NCBI RefSeq assembly: GCF_052857255.1
Contig: NC_135497.1
Location: 190,450,290 to 190,514,289, forward strand
Reading direction: 5' to 3'
DNA from: Amblyomma americanum
Lineage: Eukaryota > Arthropoda > Arachnida > Ixodida > Ixodidae
DNA length: 64,000 nucleotides
Within the stretch, counting starts at the first letter, position 1. Every line of letters begins with the position of its first letter. Of this stretch, positions 12,010 through 23,845 are shown piece by piece. The position numbers and the translations under genes are program-made. The notes beneath the pieces were generated by a model that did not search any database, was not told the origin of the DNA, and was given only the letters and a program-made list of their open reading frames with translations.

Positions 12010-12248
12010 TCGTAATCAAGAGGAAGAAATGGGCTTGGGCAGGGCATGTAATGCGAAGGCAAGATAACCGATGGTCCTTAAGGGTAACAGACTGGATTCC
12101 AAGGAAAGGGAAGCATAGCAGGGGGCGGCAGAAAGTTTGGTGGGCGGACGAGATTAAGAAGTTGGCAGGGATAGGGTGGCAGCAGCTGGCACAGGACAGA
12201 GTTAATTGGATGGATATAGGTGAGGCATTTGCCCTGCAGTGGGCGTAG
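12010..12248 (+). pseudogene. RTE terminal coding block
   Basis: Encodes KKWAWAGHVMRRQ-like sequence followed by RWSLRVTDWIPRK, GRQKVWWADEI and WMDIGEAFALQW, ending at a stop at 12246-12248. This is the characteristic RTE C-terminus. Confidence 0.8.
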
Positions 12249-12253
12249 TCAGG

Positions 12254-12296
12254 ATGACGATGATGATGTTGATGATGATGATGATGATGATGATGA
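12254..12296 (+). repeat. (GATGAT)n tail
   Basis: Trinucleotide repeat directly after the RTE stop codon. RTE elements end in short tandem repeats rather than poly(A), so this is read as the 3' end of the element. Confidence 0.8.
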
Positions 12297-12699
12297 CATT
12301 AGCTTTCAATACGACATTCCTATGAAAAAAGCTCTTGATACAAATCCTGAAGTAATACTGAAAATGTCCTCAAACATGATCCTCAAGACCTCCTGAGTTT
12401 GCGCAATGGAGGGACAAATGGATCCCAAATGGACAGCTTGAGGACTAGTTAAGGACAACCTGAGAACGTCTGAACATCCTGCAGACGTGAGCATACTGAG
12501 GTCATACCCAGGACGTCTTTGCGCTGTCTGGGGTAGCTTCCTAGAGAACTAGGCTCAGAAGGGCGAGGAAGTGCGAGGGAAGCAAGACGTGGTAACTGTC
12601 TCTGCCTAGATTTCCAAAAAAAATTGTTATTAAGAAAGAAAAGGCTGCGTAACTACCTCACTCTTGATGCACACCATAACCGCACATTGAGGGGAGGTG

Positions 12700-12865
12700 T
12701 GAAGGAGAGCTCCGTGTTAGTTTCGACCACTTGGGATTACTTAACGTGAGCTAACATCGCACAGTACACGGGCGCCTTGCGTTTCGCCTCCATCGAAACG
12801 CGACCGCCGGGGCCGGAATCGAATTCGTGTCCTCGGACTCAGCAGTCGTTGCCAAGTTAGCGTTG
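12700..12865 (-). mobile_element. Ruka-like SINE copy, diverged
   Basis: Contains TTTCGACCACTTGGGAT, ACATCGCACAGTACACGGG and CGCCTCCATCGAAACGCGACC, the reverse complement of the SINE body at 4466-4690, and then a degraded tRNA head (CCGGAATCGAATTCG). Confidence 0.75.
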
Positions 12866-14085
12866 AGCTAATTGTTGCCCTTGTTTGAGGGAAAGGACTC
12901 CAGAGGATCTGCGGTGCTGCGGTTCGCCGTCGCAGATGCCCTGCAGATCCTGAACGATTAACTTTCGGATCCGTCCAACCTTCATCACGCCTTAATTATG
13001 ACCGTAACTAGATTGACGTCACTCTTGCGTCTTCCTCCCTACTTTGGCCGTCTCCTGGCATCTATCTGTTCCCAGTTCGATGTTTCAACAACTATTCATA
13101 GAGCTTTCGTTCGGGCAACCTACCAGTTATCCGGAACGACGCTTCACTATTGCAAGAACTTCCCACCTCCTTTCCCCTCTTTCCAGCATGCTCTGCTTAG
13201 ATACTGTGCGGGCGGTTACCCTAGGCTCCTCTGACACGCTGCATTTTGTCTTCACAAACTTCCGTTCCACCATCGACAGAGGACGAGAGCGGATCTTTCG
13301 CAATACGCTATCAACTTGTCCAGGGCCTCGCGATAGAGCGGAAACGCGTCCGATCTATGCGGCGGCGTTTCCAAAGTGCCCGGGTCCCACTCCTACAGCT
13401 GCGAGCACAGTTTAGGGCGGATTATTCCCGAGCCTTGACACAGCACCATAACCGCGTTAATAAAGCCAATGACATTATTTCAAAGGATCAATGCCGTACT
13501 TTCCCAAAGGCAGATATTTTCGGGGTCCCATTCCAGACCCCATTTGGCAGGATGCTGACGGACGCTGACGGACAGGATGCAGGCCCGGCCCAGGCTTTCA
13601 GGCCGGCCGTGCAGTGCTCTACCTGGCTCTAGTGCACACCTCCGTCTGGAGACGTATGCCCTCAGGTGTTTGGTCGCCCCTCCTCTGGGCGCCGAGCGAC
13701 AACTCATTTCGCCGGGCTCCTGAAATATCTAACAACGGTTATTCGCCTAACAGAGCAGATGCGATTCAGCCCTTATCTCAAAGAATAAGGCATTGTGCCG
13801 TACCTGAGGAGCAAACAGCACTATCACGGGCTAATATTCAAATTTGCTCTATACCACGGCTAGGTTCAGCCGCAGTTACAAAGTATCCCCAGTAAATATG
13901 AAAGCGGTAATGCGTTCAACATCATGAGTAGATAGATCATCACCCAGAAGTTTTTGCTTTTTCTTTTTCACGAAATAAAAAATTTAATGTCCGTTTCATG
14001 CAACAACGTGCTAGCCGACGGCTACGGATATGTACGGCGAAACGCTGGTTAATGCGATAGCTGGTAAGGCATGTTAACCAATTTT
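12866..14085. other. No recognisable feature
   Basis: Overlapping frames of 75-128 codons on both strands have no family features. Their overlap suggests G+C-rich non-coding sequence rather than genes. Confidence 0.35.
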
Positions 14086-15430
14086 CCTTAAAGGGACAGT
14101 GAGGAGAGCTCTATCAATAATTTTTGGTTAGCGAAATCTGATAGTTCGGTATTTCATGGCTTTGTTGCTGCTTGTCCGGCAGCGAAAGATGCATTTATTT
14201 CAAAGAAAACTGGATTCGAAGTTGAAAAAGCTTTTTCCCGCCCTCAGATTAAAACTCGGCGCACTCTTATGACGTCATGGCGACTCTTATGACGTCACAG
14301 GACAGAGTGACGTGAAACGTGACGTAAACGCAGACTCCGTGATTTCTGGCGGCTAGCGGTGCGGTCTAGCAGCAGCCGAAACGAGAGCTACCGCGGCCGC
14401 ACGTTGAATGCATCTATCGGGGGTCGCTGCCGTCGCTTCGTTTACGTTTGCACCGGCGTGTTGCCAGCGTCACGATGGATCCCGTTCCCGAACCCGCCAA
14501 CGAAGTTCTCGCAAAACTCCGGCCTGCATTTCAGCGACCTCAGCCTCACAGAGCGTGCGATGCTTTTGAGGGAGCACGGTTAGGTTAGGCGCCGGCGGGT
14601 GGTTTCCCGCTTCCTCAGTGAGCAGCCGCTGCAAACTAAATATCATGACCCCAGTGCGGGGAGTCGCGAGGGGCCAGGACAAGGTCGGCACGTCGCGCCC
14701 ATCGAAGGCTGGCCGAAGCTTTGGGGCCAATGGATTGTGATTCCTTGAAAGGCGCTGTTGCACGGAGCAGCAGGCGGCGTCGAGAAGGTTGCTCACGGTT
14801 GCAAGGGCCAGGTTGTTTATTTTTTTTTGCCACAAAAAACGAATGGGTGCTCAAGGGCGCTCGCGTTTAAAATTGGCGGCTTGAAAGTAAAACCGACGCA
14901 CGACGCTTCAACGGGTTCCGCGCGTTTCCAGAGGTACGGGGTCGACTGGATCGGGTTCTCTCGCCCACTTGCATGTATACCGTCAGATGTGTACTGTGAA
15001 TGGATTAAATTAGCCGAGAGCTCGAAGAGAACAGCTCCGCCCAACTGCCGAAGCTATTGAATGGAGCCGAAAACAAACTAGTTGGAGGAGAGCGGAGTCA
15101 CGGTCTCTGAAGGTTCCAAATCTCTTTTAAAGCGACGACTTTACTGGCCGGGAAATTGCGATTTCGCCGTGGCGGTGCTCCGAGGAGGCACATGAGGTCA
15201 CAACGCGCGCCTCGCCGCGGAGCGGAACTGGTCTGGCCGGGCCGGCGGCGGCTGGCGCACTCGGCGCGAAATAGAGACGTGCTCCAAGTCTCCGCCTGTG
15301 CGGTCAGAATGCGCCGAAGCCGCCGAACGCGTCGGCGGTCAAGCGCAGTTGGAGTATAGAGGGTCTCGCTTTGACCGACGTGAAGTCGCCAGGTAGCGCG
15401 CGCGTGCGCATTACGCCGGAGTATAAACTC
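14086..15430. repeat. Probable repeat-derived block with CRE-like palindromes
   Basis: It begins with CCTTAAAGGGACAGTGAGGA, which looks like the terminal sequence of an abundant tick interspersed repeat. It contains two copies of ACTCTTATGACGTCA (CRE palindrome TGACGTCA at 14270-14277 and 14290-14297), followed by G+C-rich sequence to about 15420. No coding signal. Confidence 0.3.
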
Positions 15431-15534
15431 GCCTTAACAGAGCTTGCACTAAACCGCTAACCAACTTATTCGGTGGTAGCGTCTATGGGAGCCACTGAAA
15501 CCCCCGCACACTCACTGAATAAAAAAAAATAAAC

Positions 15535-15612
15535 CTGTGCCGTGGCTTCGAATTGAACCAGGGCCTTCGGCGTTTGTGGCGGAGACGCTACCACTCCGCC
15601 ACGACGGCTCAA
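15535..15612 (-). repeat. tRNA-like SINE head fragment
   Basis: Read on the minus strand: GTCGTGGCGGAGTGGTAGCG, then GGCCCTGGTTCAATTC, i.e. A-box and B-box-like elements. The acceptor stem does not pair well, so a functional tRNA gene is unlikely. Confidence 0.5.
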
Positions 15613-16855
15613 GTTACAACCGTCAATAAAGGCGCATCTAGTGAATGCACTCTTCCGATGCAGAAATCTCCGCGCTTTCGCTACGTATATCCTGGCCTAA
15701 CAGAGCTAGGCCATCAGCAATTTTTCTTAACTGCCTTGTACCTTGTCTCCCGTCCCTAATAAACGATTTCCGCTAAGTAGTTTGAAGTTGACTGGCAGAG
15801 CCGGGAATGTTTCGCCGGGCGAGCGAGCGAAGACACAAGTGCTCTTTATACTGTTAACTGCCTTGTGCGATCACCGACCATCGTGCCAACATAGTTTTTC
15901 ATAGACCGTGGCGATCATCTGACCAGCCTTAACAGGCTCCTTCAAAGGTTTACTAGCACTTAAGCGGCACTTGCAGTTCCTCTGCTGTTCGGCGCTTGTA
16001 AATCGAGGCGCGTCAAAAACAAAACCACAGGGCACGCAAAGCTCATAGACGCGAAGCGCCATAACAAACCGAAACTCTCCTGGCTGCCTGTGGCGCCATC
16101 AAGCATCGATTTTCTTTGCTTCCAACATTTAGGTTGTCTTTTGTCTCTCTTCCTTGTCTGATAAAAGTGCCCTATCGGTTTCAAAACAAAACTTACTTCA
16201 ATATTTAACCGCGCAACCTTCCTTTGTCAGCCTCAGAGATTAGTGGTGTCCATGGAGTAAGGAAAATTCCTCCAAGGTGGCATCTCCTGTCCTATGACGT
16301 AATCACGTTTGTACTTGCGAGATTGGCCTGTGGCGGCGACACCTGCATTTTGGTTCTTGCAATTTTCTACCTTACAAGAGCTTTGTTTTCAATAAGAGTG
16401 GCGTTTTTGTGATCAGGAGCTGGTATTCTAACGATGCAAGCCAACTTAAATTTCTCCTCAGTGTCCATTTAATGGTCAAAGTACGCAACGTACGGTATGA
16501 CAGCCGCCTTGCTGTAACAATCAGAGGGCTGCTTCAAAGCTGCCTCGCGGTATGCCCACACAGCTTTGGTGCTAACACTTCTCTTTACTGCTCCGTGTTT
16601 ACTCAGCTCATGCGATTAAACCGACACGCCGTTAGTAACGGCTAAGTCAATCGATTTTTTACTCTTTCCTCCGGCCCACAGACGTTTTATTGCCAAAACA
16701 GAGCTTCAGCGGACTGTTCTTCTCTGTTATTGCTGGAGTGCATCATGAATAGTGGCACCCCGGAAATTAAACACCTATCTGTAAGTTATATAGGCCGAAA
16801 AACATGACCAGATTTGCTATACAAACACGTGGACGTGACACCTCAGTCGATCATG
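15613..16855. other. No recognisable feature
   Basis: Short frames only. No repeat family or gene recognised. Confidence 0.35.
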
Positions 16856-17203
16856 TCACCGAGAGACAGAGAGATGCTCTTTAATCGAAAAACAGAGAAG
16901 TCCGCCGACGCGTAAATTCGCTGACTTGCTATTCTGCGTGGGGAAGGGATTTGGTGAGAGAAAAATGACATGAGAGAGGTGTAGGAAATGGGATGACAAG
17001 GTTCACTGCTTAAAACATTAAGTTGGGCTAGTTGGTAACGGCTTAAAGGAATCATATTCTTAGCGGTAAGAAACAGACACAACACCAAGCTACACACACA
17101 CAGGACACCCGCTAGACTTCAACTGTCTTTACTGGACACTTGTACGACATAAATATGTATCACTGAGCACACGCAGGTGCCTCGTCATCCGCATCAGGTC
17201 TAA

Positions 17204-17524
17204 CTACGCCCTCCCCTCTCCTGCACGGCATACGGTTGCGCAGATAACAATCTCCTTTTCTGCCAACGCCAGGGAGGGAGTGCTTACACACATGTCGCCC
17301 GCTTCTTGAATACGAAATGCTTCGATAATTTCCCTTTCTTTTTTGTCGGCTCCCACATGCATCACAGACGTAGCGTCATATACTGGGATACAGCCTTTAC
17401 AACTTCTGCAATGCTTCACCAATTCACAGGCCGGTGGAGCTGAATTGGTGAAGCATTGCAGAAGTTGTAAAGGCTGTATCCCAGTATATGACGCTACGTC
17501 TGTGATGCATGTGGGAGCCGACAA
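17204..17524 (-). pseudogene. Penelope protein C-terminal fragment, left arm
   Basis: Open frame across the loop and the left arm. It matches the plus-strand copy up to AEKEIV, then diverges because the left arm lacks one A in GCGCAGATAACAATC. Confidence 0.65.
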
Positions 17525-17708
17525 AAGAGAAAGGGAAATTATCGAAGCCTTTCGTATTCAAGAAGCGGGCGACATGTGTGTAAGCACTCCCTCCCTGGCG
17601 TTGGCAGAAAAGGAGATTGTTTATCTGCGCAACCGTATGCCGTGCAGGAGAGGGGAGGGCGTAGTTAGACCTGATGCGGATGACGAGGCACCTGCGTGTG
17701 CTCAGTGA
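17343..17708 (+). pseudogene. Penelope protein C-terminal fragment, right arm
   Basis: This arm keeps the frame to the end (EKEIVYLRNRMPCRRGEG) and stops at 17706-17708. No GIY-YIG core or RT remains, only the C-terminal tail of the protein. Confidence 0.65.
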
Positions 17709-20182
17709 TACATATTTATGTCGTACAAGTGTCCAGTAAAGACAGTTGAAGTCTAGCGGGCGTCCTGTGTGTGTGTAGCTTGGTGTTGTGTCTGTTTCTT
17801 ACCGCTAAGAATATGATTCCATTAAGGTTCACTGCATAGGGAATGCGCAGTAAGTGTGCTGAAAGGAGGAATTACAGTTTGTCTAGGAGACCAATACCAT
17901 TTAAGTAATCATAGCGTGTCTCTTCTGCCCATGGCAGGCTAAAGGTCCTATACACAGTCGAGTGTTAGAGGAACTTGAGTGAGTGATTCCATTGTAAATG
18001 TTCATAGTATGCACTCAGCATACGCTGGGCATTCTAACAAAATATGCTCCACTGTTTCTATTAAGCCGCAGCTGACGCGACACGGACTGTTCGCTTGACC
18101 TAAACGGAACTGTAAGGCGGTCGTAAATGCAGCGTTTAGATGAATTCAATAATAAAGGGCTTGCAGACGGCGAGAAAGTTCAATTGGTTGACAGTCTTGA
18201 TCTGATCTGTGGGTCGATGAAGTGCAGAAATTGGTGGTGACGTGTCGGCAAGCTCCACAGCCGGTTTTTTTTTCTTCGTGAGCGCTTTTTTTTAGCTAGT
18301 TGGAACGCCTCATACCTGTGAAGTAAATCAACTTATATAAATCCGGTGTCTATGACCGCTGTGGCTGCTTCAGCCGCTTTTTCAATAGCTGCGATCCCAG
18401 AGTGAGCTGCAATCCACTGAAATTTGATAGAGTGACCTGCGGCAGGAGTCTGGTGGTGTAGGTATACCAATGTCGAAAGAAACTGGCCGGTGATTATTCT
18501 TCTTCAATTGGTTGGACAGAGATTGCAGCGCTGGTTTGGAGTCCGTGAAGACACTCAACGGCCAGGGCTTCGGCGCGAGGTATATGAGACAGCTTCTTTA
18601 ATCCCGTGAAGCTCTGCTGCCGTGGACGATGTCTTCCGCTGCAGGCGATGGGAAAACGTTTGGCCTGTCGAGTACACATAAAGGCCACAAGAGGAAGACT
18701 CCTGTCAAGTCGAGCCATCTGTTAAGATATGGTTGCGCGCAGAGTATTTATCAGCGATGAAACTCAGAGCAGCTTGCAGGAGCGCCGCTTGTGGCATGCG
18801 TATTTTTGCATGTACACCTGGTACGTGCTGGTTTACCTTGAGAGGCGAGAGTGTCCAGGGTGGAAAGGTTGGAGGCAGGAATTTCTTTGGCTGAGTAATA
18901 TTCGGGAGATTGAGCAGTTTCACAGCTTGGCCAAAGCCAGGGTTGCTGTGGGTTACGTGAACCCGCTGCAGGAAGTGCTTTTTTCCTTGGAGCACATGCC
19001 GGATATGTGTTCGCATAGTTTCCTGAGAGGCAATGACGTCGAGCAGAAGGCATCCTGGTTTAGCTACTGTTCCCGATGCCGGTGAACCCTCTGGGAGGCC
19101 GGACAGATTCGCAGGCAGTTGTTCCGTGCGGACTCAAGTGACAGTTTACCTGCTGGCGATAGTCAGAGAAAAACGTGCAAGATGCAACGGAATATTCCTC
19201 GAACACGGACTTTTTGAAGAATAACCATGGAGCGGCAGTTGCAGCGCCATCGTGTTCCCGCCGTGAATCTAGAAGGTACGCCTTTCTCTACTGCGTGAAA
19301 CGATGTTGGGCCGTTTGGAGTACTCATAAAAACTGGCAGTTCTTTTAAACAGTTTTCAACCCACTTGTATCATTTCCCTTCGAGACCAATACTGGCCAAG
19401 GCTGCGAGTATTGCATGATAAAAACTGAGTCAAAAGCAGCCTTGATGCCAAGAAAGATAGTTGTCGGGATGCGCCCAGCATGACGGTCCCCTTTAAGCGA
19501 CGAAACGAGGGCGATGGCATTATCAATCGCCGACCTGCTTTGGCGGAACTCGTCCATTACCTGGAGATACAGTTTTCGTCTTTCAAGGAACCATGGGATG
19601 CCTTCTATACCATTCCCTCCATTAGCTTACCTACGCAACTCAGGAGGGCGATGGGCCGGAAAGGTGCCTAGCTTGTTGGCTGCTTTCCAGGTTTCAAGAC
19701 CGGCACGATTTTAGCCAGCTCCCATTCCGTAGGGACCTCACCAGTCATCCAAGAAGCATTGTAATATTCGAGGATGTAGAGGCGAGAGTTGCGAGGCAGC
19801 TTTAAGAAAGCTGCATAGCTCACTTTGTCATGGCCTGGAGACGTGAGCTTGTTTGACTCGGCGATAGCGGTGGTCAGTTCTATTGTGAAGAATCGGTCCA
19901 ACGCAAGCGTTGCCCTTTAGCCGTCTAGAGAATTTCGATAGCCTCGATCCCGCTGACTGTAGTCGTTAATATTCATCGAAACTGTTTTTAAAGATTCTCT
20001 TTCATGCCGAGACGACAGGGCGGCGAAGGGATGCAGCTGTCTACCTTGGTTGGGGCGGTTTTCGCATGCCTCGAACAGTTCGCCAAGTTTTAAGGAATAA
20101 GCCTGTAATGGCTCATACTCGCGGCCACGAGCCTCTCCGTCCGATGTCACGCTCTTCAGCAACTCAATAAGAAAAAAATCTT

Positions 20183-20270
20183 TTTGCACGATGGGATTCG
20201 AACCACCATTCTTCCGTTCCGCAGCCCAGCGTGCTAATCACTACGCTACTTCCTGCCAACGCATATGTAG
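20183..20270 (-). repeat. tRNA-like sequence (SINE head or tRNA pseudogene)
   Basis: On the minus strand: GTAGCGTAGTGATTAGCACG (A-box-like) and GGTGGTTCGAATCCCATCG (B-box and T-arm-like). The acceptor stem halves do not pair convincingly, so I do not call a functional tRNA. Confidence 0.45.
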
Positions 20271-20730
20271 TTCTCCTTGTCTAGGACGCTGGAGAGTGTT
20301 TGTGGAAAGGCGTCGAATCAGACGGATGCCTCCCAAATGCCCTCCAGTGTCTCCAGCATTTAAGATTCACAAACAAGTGTGTACTTAATCAACATCTTAA
20401 CCACACCTCAGTGACACGAGCAGCAACACCGCGCTAAAGGTTTTCGCCTCACCGCACTTTACCTCAACAAAGTGCCCCCCCCCCCCTGAATTTTGGCTAC
20501 TGGTTGGCGCACATTCAACGTTGAACAGAAGTTTCGCCATCTTCGCCGATTGTGTCGCTGGGCCCGCCGACAGGCGCGAAGTTGTTCAAGGCTTTTTGTG
20601 CGGAGAGCTTTCCTTTCTGCGCGCCTGAGAATAGCACACAGTATTTCAAACGTCTCGTCATTTTGTGATAAGCTGCCATTTTTAGTAGACATTCACGTAC
20701 TTGTTTCCAGGAAGTGAGCTATTCTCAGTG

Positions 20731-21043
20731 TGCTGCCGCGATTCCAGTTCGAATTTCCCGCTTTGGCGCGGCCTTCATCTGCAAACACTGCACTCCTCTC
20801 CACTCCGCTCTTTTTCTTCCTTCTCCCCGTGTGCCTTCACTCTCGCCTGCGTGCTTTCTCCCTCCCTTTCCGGAGTTTCATATTACGTGACTCGTGACTC
20901 GTTCTTTCAACCGCACTGCACTGCACGACTGTGGCAGCACCGCGTTTTTACAACTTGTAAATGCCTGGATAAAGTTTAATTTTCCTTGTGTTTGCGACCT
21001 GTCATCTATGTGAGGTGTGGCCGCAGCCCCAACGCGTGCCATG
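20731..21043 (+). mobile_element. BEL/Pao 5' LTR-like sequence
   Basis: Begins TGCTGCCGCGATTCCAG and contains GGATAAAGTTT (polyadenylation-like) and GTGGCCGCAGCCCCAACGCG. It aligns by eye along most of its length with 33720-34135. Its position upstream of gag sequence supports a 5' LTR. The exact right edge is unclear, because the two copies diverge after CAGAATAG. Confidence 0.65.
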
Positions 21044-21089
21044 GGATCAGAATAGTAAAAACTCGACGAACGTCGAGTCGGTGCCTCAG

Positions 21090-21465
21090 TGCAACGCCCA
21101 TCTCAGTGCAACTGACGGACGTGGAGGCGAGCACTGACCATCCGCCCTCAAACGCACCAAAGAAGTGGCGTGATACAACCAAGTATTGTCCTCTGCACAG
21201 GAAGCCTCACCCCCTTCGGAAGTGTCGCGCCTTCAGAGAAAAACCGCTGGATGAACGAAAATCTCTGCTGAAAAATTATGGGATATGCTGCAGGTGCTCC
21301 TCCGCTCTTCGAAAGCGCCTAGGTCTCGGCGGCTCCGCTGGCTGGCTCCGCTCTTCGGAAGTTCCGTTTTCGCATTGCAGCCACGGACGGCACGGCGTCG
21401 CAGGACCGCAAGCCGCCCGCTGCTCAAGTGAGTCCGGACCAATCTCATTTCGCATGCTCTGAGAT
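21090..21465 (+). pseudogene. BEL/Pao gag zinc-finger fragment, extra copy
   Basis: Encodes KYCPLHRKPHPLRKCRAFRE and ERKSLLKNYGICCRC, the start of the Cys-rich gag segment. The same segment recurs at 23850-24180, with the full Cys/His continuation. The copy here lies before the gag coiled-coil region, the wrong order for one intact element. A small internal repeat (CTCCGCTCTTCG near 21300 and 21347) breaks the frame. Confidence 0.75.
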
Positions 21466-22695
21466 AATGGCAAGCTCTGTGCAGTCACGGCATTCGTCAC
21501 ACTCAGCTCGTCCGGGGCGTTCGGCCGTCTCGACAACGCCAAGAATGCTCGCCGCCAGAGCAAGAGCGGAGGCCGCCGCGGCGCGAGTACAGGCTTTACT
21601 GCCGTCGTATCCTCCACAACTGCCGAAAGTGTTGCTATTGAAGCGGCTTTACGGAAGTTAGGGTCTTGTCCGGCTCAACCTGTTGTCATCATAACTGATT
21701 CAAAATCTGCCCTTCAGAGGTTAGAGCGCGGATTCCCTACTGATGCATTGTCTATAAGCTCTCTACGCTTGGTGCAGAATCTGCACAGCAGAGGCTTTAC
21801 TCTATATTTCCAATGGGTGCCCTCTCACATAGGAGTCAGAGGCAGTGAGGTGGCAGACAGTCTAGCCCATAAAGCTCTGTCAAGAAATCCATCAAAAAAG
21901 TACCTCAAGATGGAAAAAGTCTCTATAGGAAAACGGTGCTAGATCATTTCAGTACCCTGTGGAGTGCGCCCTACAAGCCATGTGTGATCAGGGGACTGAG
22001 AAGATCCCAGGCCACTCTACTACATCGAATTCGCACGGCCTCTGCTCGCACTCCTGCCTGGATGCATAAAACGAGCGTGGCATCGTCTCCGCTATGTTCT
22101 TTATGTGGTGTGTGCGGGGATATCGAACATTATATTATGTACTGCCCAGAGTACAACGCGGAAAGGTATGTAATGTTCGCTTCCTTCAAGAAGACAGGAA
22201 CCCTTCACAGTACAGTTCAGGACATTGTCTACCCGAGTGGAAACCAGACATGAACAAGGGAGGCTGCACGCCTTCTTTTAACATTTCTGCAGGACACTGA
22301 TCTTGTATCTAATTGGTTACAGCAGGAACGGACTATGGTCTACTGTGAATGAATGTGTGCGTAGATAGTGTCTTCTGGAGTGGACTATGTTATACTGTGA
22401 GTGAATGTGCGTATGGATTGTGGCACTGCAATGGACTATGTTCTACTGTGACTGAATATGTGCATAGATGGTGACGTCTGGAGTGTACTGTGGTGTGGAC
22501 TGTGTGGAGTGAATGTGTGCATACATGGTGACTGCGGGAGTGGAATATGTGCCAATATAAGTGACTGTACGCATAGCGGGGTAGATCCGACAGGTTTTAG
22601 GACATTATTAATATAGAAGTGACGCTACGGTGGAGCAAATGTCGGAAGAATAAGCAAGGCTAATCCCACCTGTAGCATTCAACACCTCAACTCAA
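21466..22695 (+). mobile_element. LINE RNase H end inserted in the BEL gag
   Basis: Encodes an RNase H-like end: VVIITDSKSALQRLERGF, FQWVPSHIGVRGSEVADSLA, then a Cys/His C-terminus (LCSLCGVCGDIEHYIMYCP). The 3' UTR (22250-22690) contains repeated GTGAATGTGTGC-like units and ends in a CAACTCAACTCAACTCAG tail right where the gag sequence resumes. The copy is 5'-truncated. Confidence 0.8.
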
Positions 22696-22696
22696 C

Positions 22697-23845
22697 TCAG
22701 CTACAGGCTTCTCTTACGAAGAAAGAAGCCGCGGTGAAACTGGAAAAGGCCAAACTGGAAGAACAAGAGAAAAATGCGGCTGCGGAAATCGAACGCGAGA
22801 AAGTCGAGCTGGACACTGAGTTACAAGTGATGCAGTTGGAAAGAAGCGTCCGCCGCGGAAGCACAAGCAGAGGGCCTGGAGGCTGCTGTAGATCAGCACG
22901 GCGGGGAGCATCACATCTTTCGGACTGTCTCCGAGGCATCCGAAGACCGCGCTCAACGTACCGTTGACTACGTGCTTGACCAGGCTCACGTGCGCATCGG
23001 CCCGCACCAGCAATCGCAGCAGCATGACGGCGGAGAGCATTGCGTCTTTCATACCGTCGATGAAACACGTGAAGACCACGCTCCACGTACACTAAGCGCT
23101 CGCAACCAAGGCATCGCGCAGAACATTGCTCGTCAGCAGGGAAATGAAGCGAACGCCCCCGAACTGACCGCCATGGCAAAGTATCTGATTCGACGCGACC
23201 TTGCAAGTACCTCGCTTACGAAGTTCGACGACTGCCCTGAAAACTACCGGTCGTGGAAAGCTACGTTCAAGGGACTGACGCGGACTCTCGAAGTCACGGC
23301 AAGCGAAGAACTTGACCTTCTTGTGAAATGGCTCGGGACCGAGTCGTCAAGCTATGCAAAGCGGATGCGTTATGTGCACGTCGACAGCCCCGAGGCAGCG
23401 TTAAACGTGGTTTGGGAAAGACTTGAGTAATGCTAAGGTCGCCCGGAAATTATAGAAGAGGCCATCTTCAGGGGAATTTCAAGTTTCCCCAGACTGTTTG
23501 ACAAAGACACCCAGAAACTGAGAGAGCTGGCAGACCTGCTTATTGAAGTTGAGGCTGCAAAATGGGACCCTCACCTGACTGGGCTTTCCTATCTGGACAC
23601 TGCAAGAGGGGTAAACCTCATTGTAAGAAAGCTGCCCCAGCGCTTGCAAGGCATGTGGATAGCGAAAGGCTCGAAGTACAAACAAAATCATCAGGTCGCC
23701 TTTCCCCCTTTCTCGTTTTTGCCAGCTTTATCAGGGACTAAGCGAAAACGAGAAACGATCCTAGCTTCAAACTCAACTCCGCAAGCAGCACCCCTTGAAG
23801 GCTCCCAAGAGCAGACAGATGGGCAACGAATGACGGCATGAGAAG
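22697..23845 (+). pseudogene. BEL/Pao gag, coiled coil and capsid-like part
   Basis: An N-terminal coiled coil rich in Lys, Glu and Ala (KLEKAKLEEQEKNAAAEIER) is followed, after a frameshift near 22860, by the gag core (FDDCPENYRSWKATFKGLTR, ELDLLVKWLGTESSSYAKRM). Stops near 23428 and a later frame continue with KLRELADLLIEVEAAKW. Typical BEL/Pao order, but not translatable as one protein. Confidence 0.8.

Larger units (their letters stand above)
7475..12296 (+). mobile_element. RTE-clade LINE, fragmented by later insertions
   Basis: A long, degraded RTE element. A damaged endonuclease (from about 7480, with NARTLSS-like residues in mixed frames) is followed by the linker region at 8233-8808, RT motifs near 9060 and 9650-9765, the KAFDSVE continuation near 10970, the C-terminal RT at 11023-11752, and the terminal block at 12051-12248. 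It ends in a (GATGAT)n tail, typical of RTE 3' ends. SINE sequence (9064-9648 and 11752-12001) and an opposite-strand LINE (9766-10965) interrupt it. Frameshifts and stops make it inactive. Confidence 0.85.
17010..17823. mobile_element. Penelope-like element as an inverted repeat
   Basis: Two arms of about 385 bp (17042-17426 and 17441-17826) are reverse complements with only a few differences, joined by a 14-base loop. Each arm encodes, on opposite strands, the same protein segment (VKHCRSCKGCIPVYDATS, KEREIIEAFRIQ, CVSTPSLALAEKEI). It resembles the end of Penelope-like proteins after the GIY-YIG domain. AAGGTTCACTGC occurs on both sides (16998-17009 and 17824-17835), a 12-bp target duplication. 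GTTGGGCTAGTTGGTA near 17022 resembles a Penelope start. The last few arm bases overlap the duplication. Confidence 0.8.
16858..20175 (-). mobile_element. I-group LINE, split by a Penelope-like insertion
   Basis: On the minus strand the order is as expected for a LINE: a pre-RT segment (19917-20175), an RT segment with PGHDKVSYAAFLKLP and EWELAKIVPVLKPGKQP (19668-19901), a motif A-like region with TIFLGIKAAFDSVF (19345-19557), an RNase H region with a TAAELHGIKEAV-like motif near 18600, a Cys/His end with EHILLECP-like residues near 18040, and a 3' end near 16860 (CTCTTTAATCG). Many frameshifts. The 3' part is interrupted at 17010-17823 by an inverted-repeat Penelope element. Confidence 0.7.

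Noticed and set aside
13044..13632. Overlapping 123-128 codon frames
   Set aside because: No family features, and they overlap each other in different frames with no splice logic.
20183..20270. Candidate tRNA gene
   Set aside because: The B-box is good but the acceptor stem does not pair, so it is more likely a SINE head or pseudogene.
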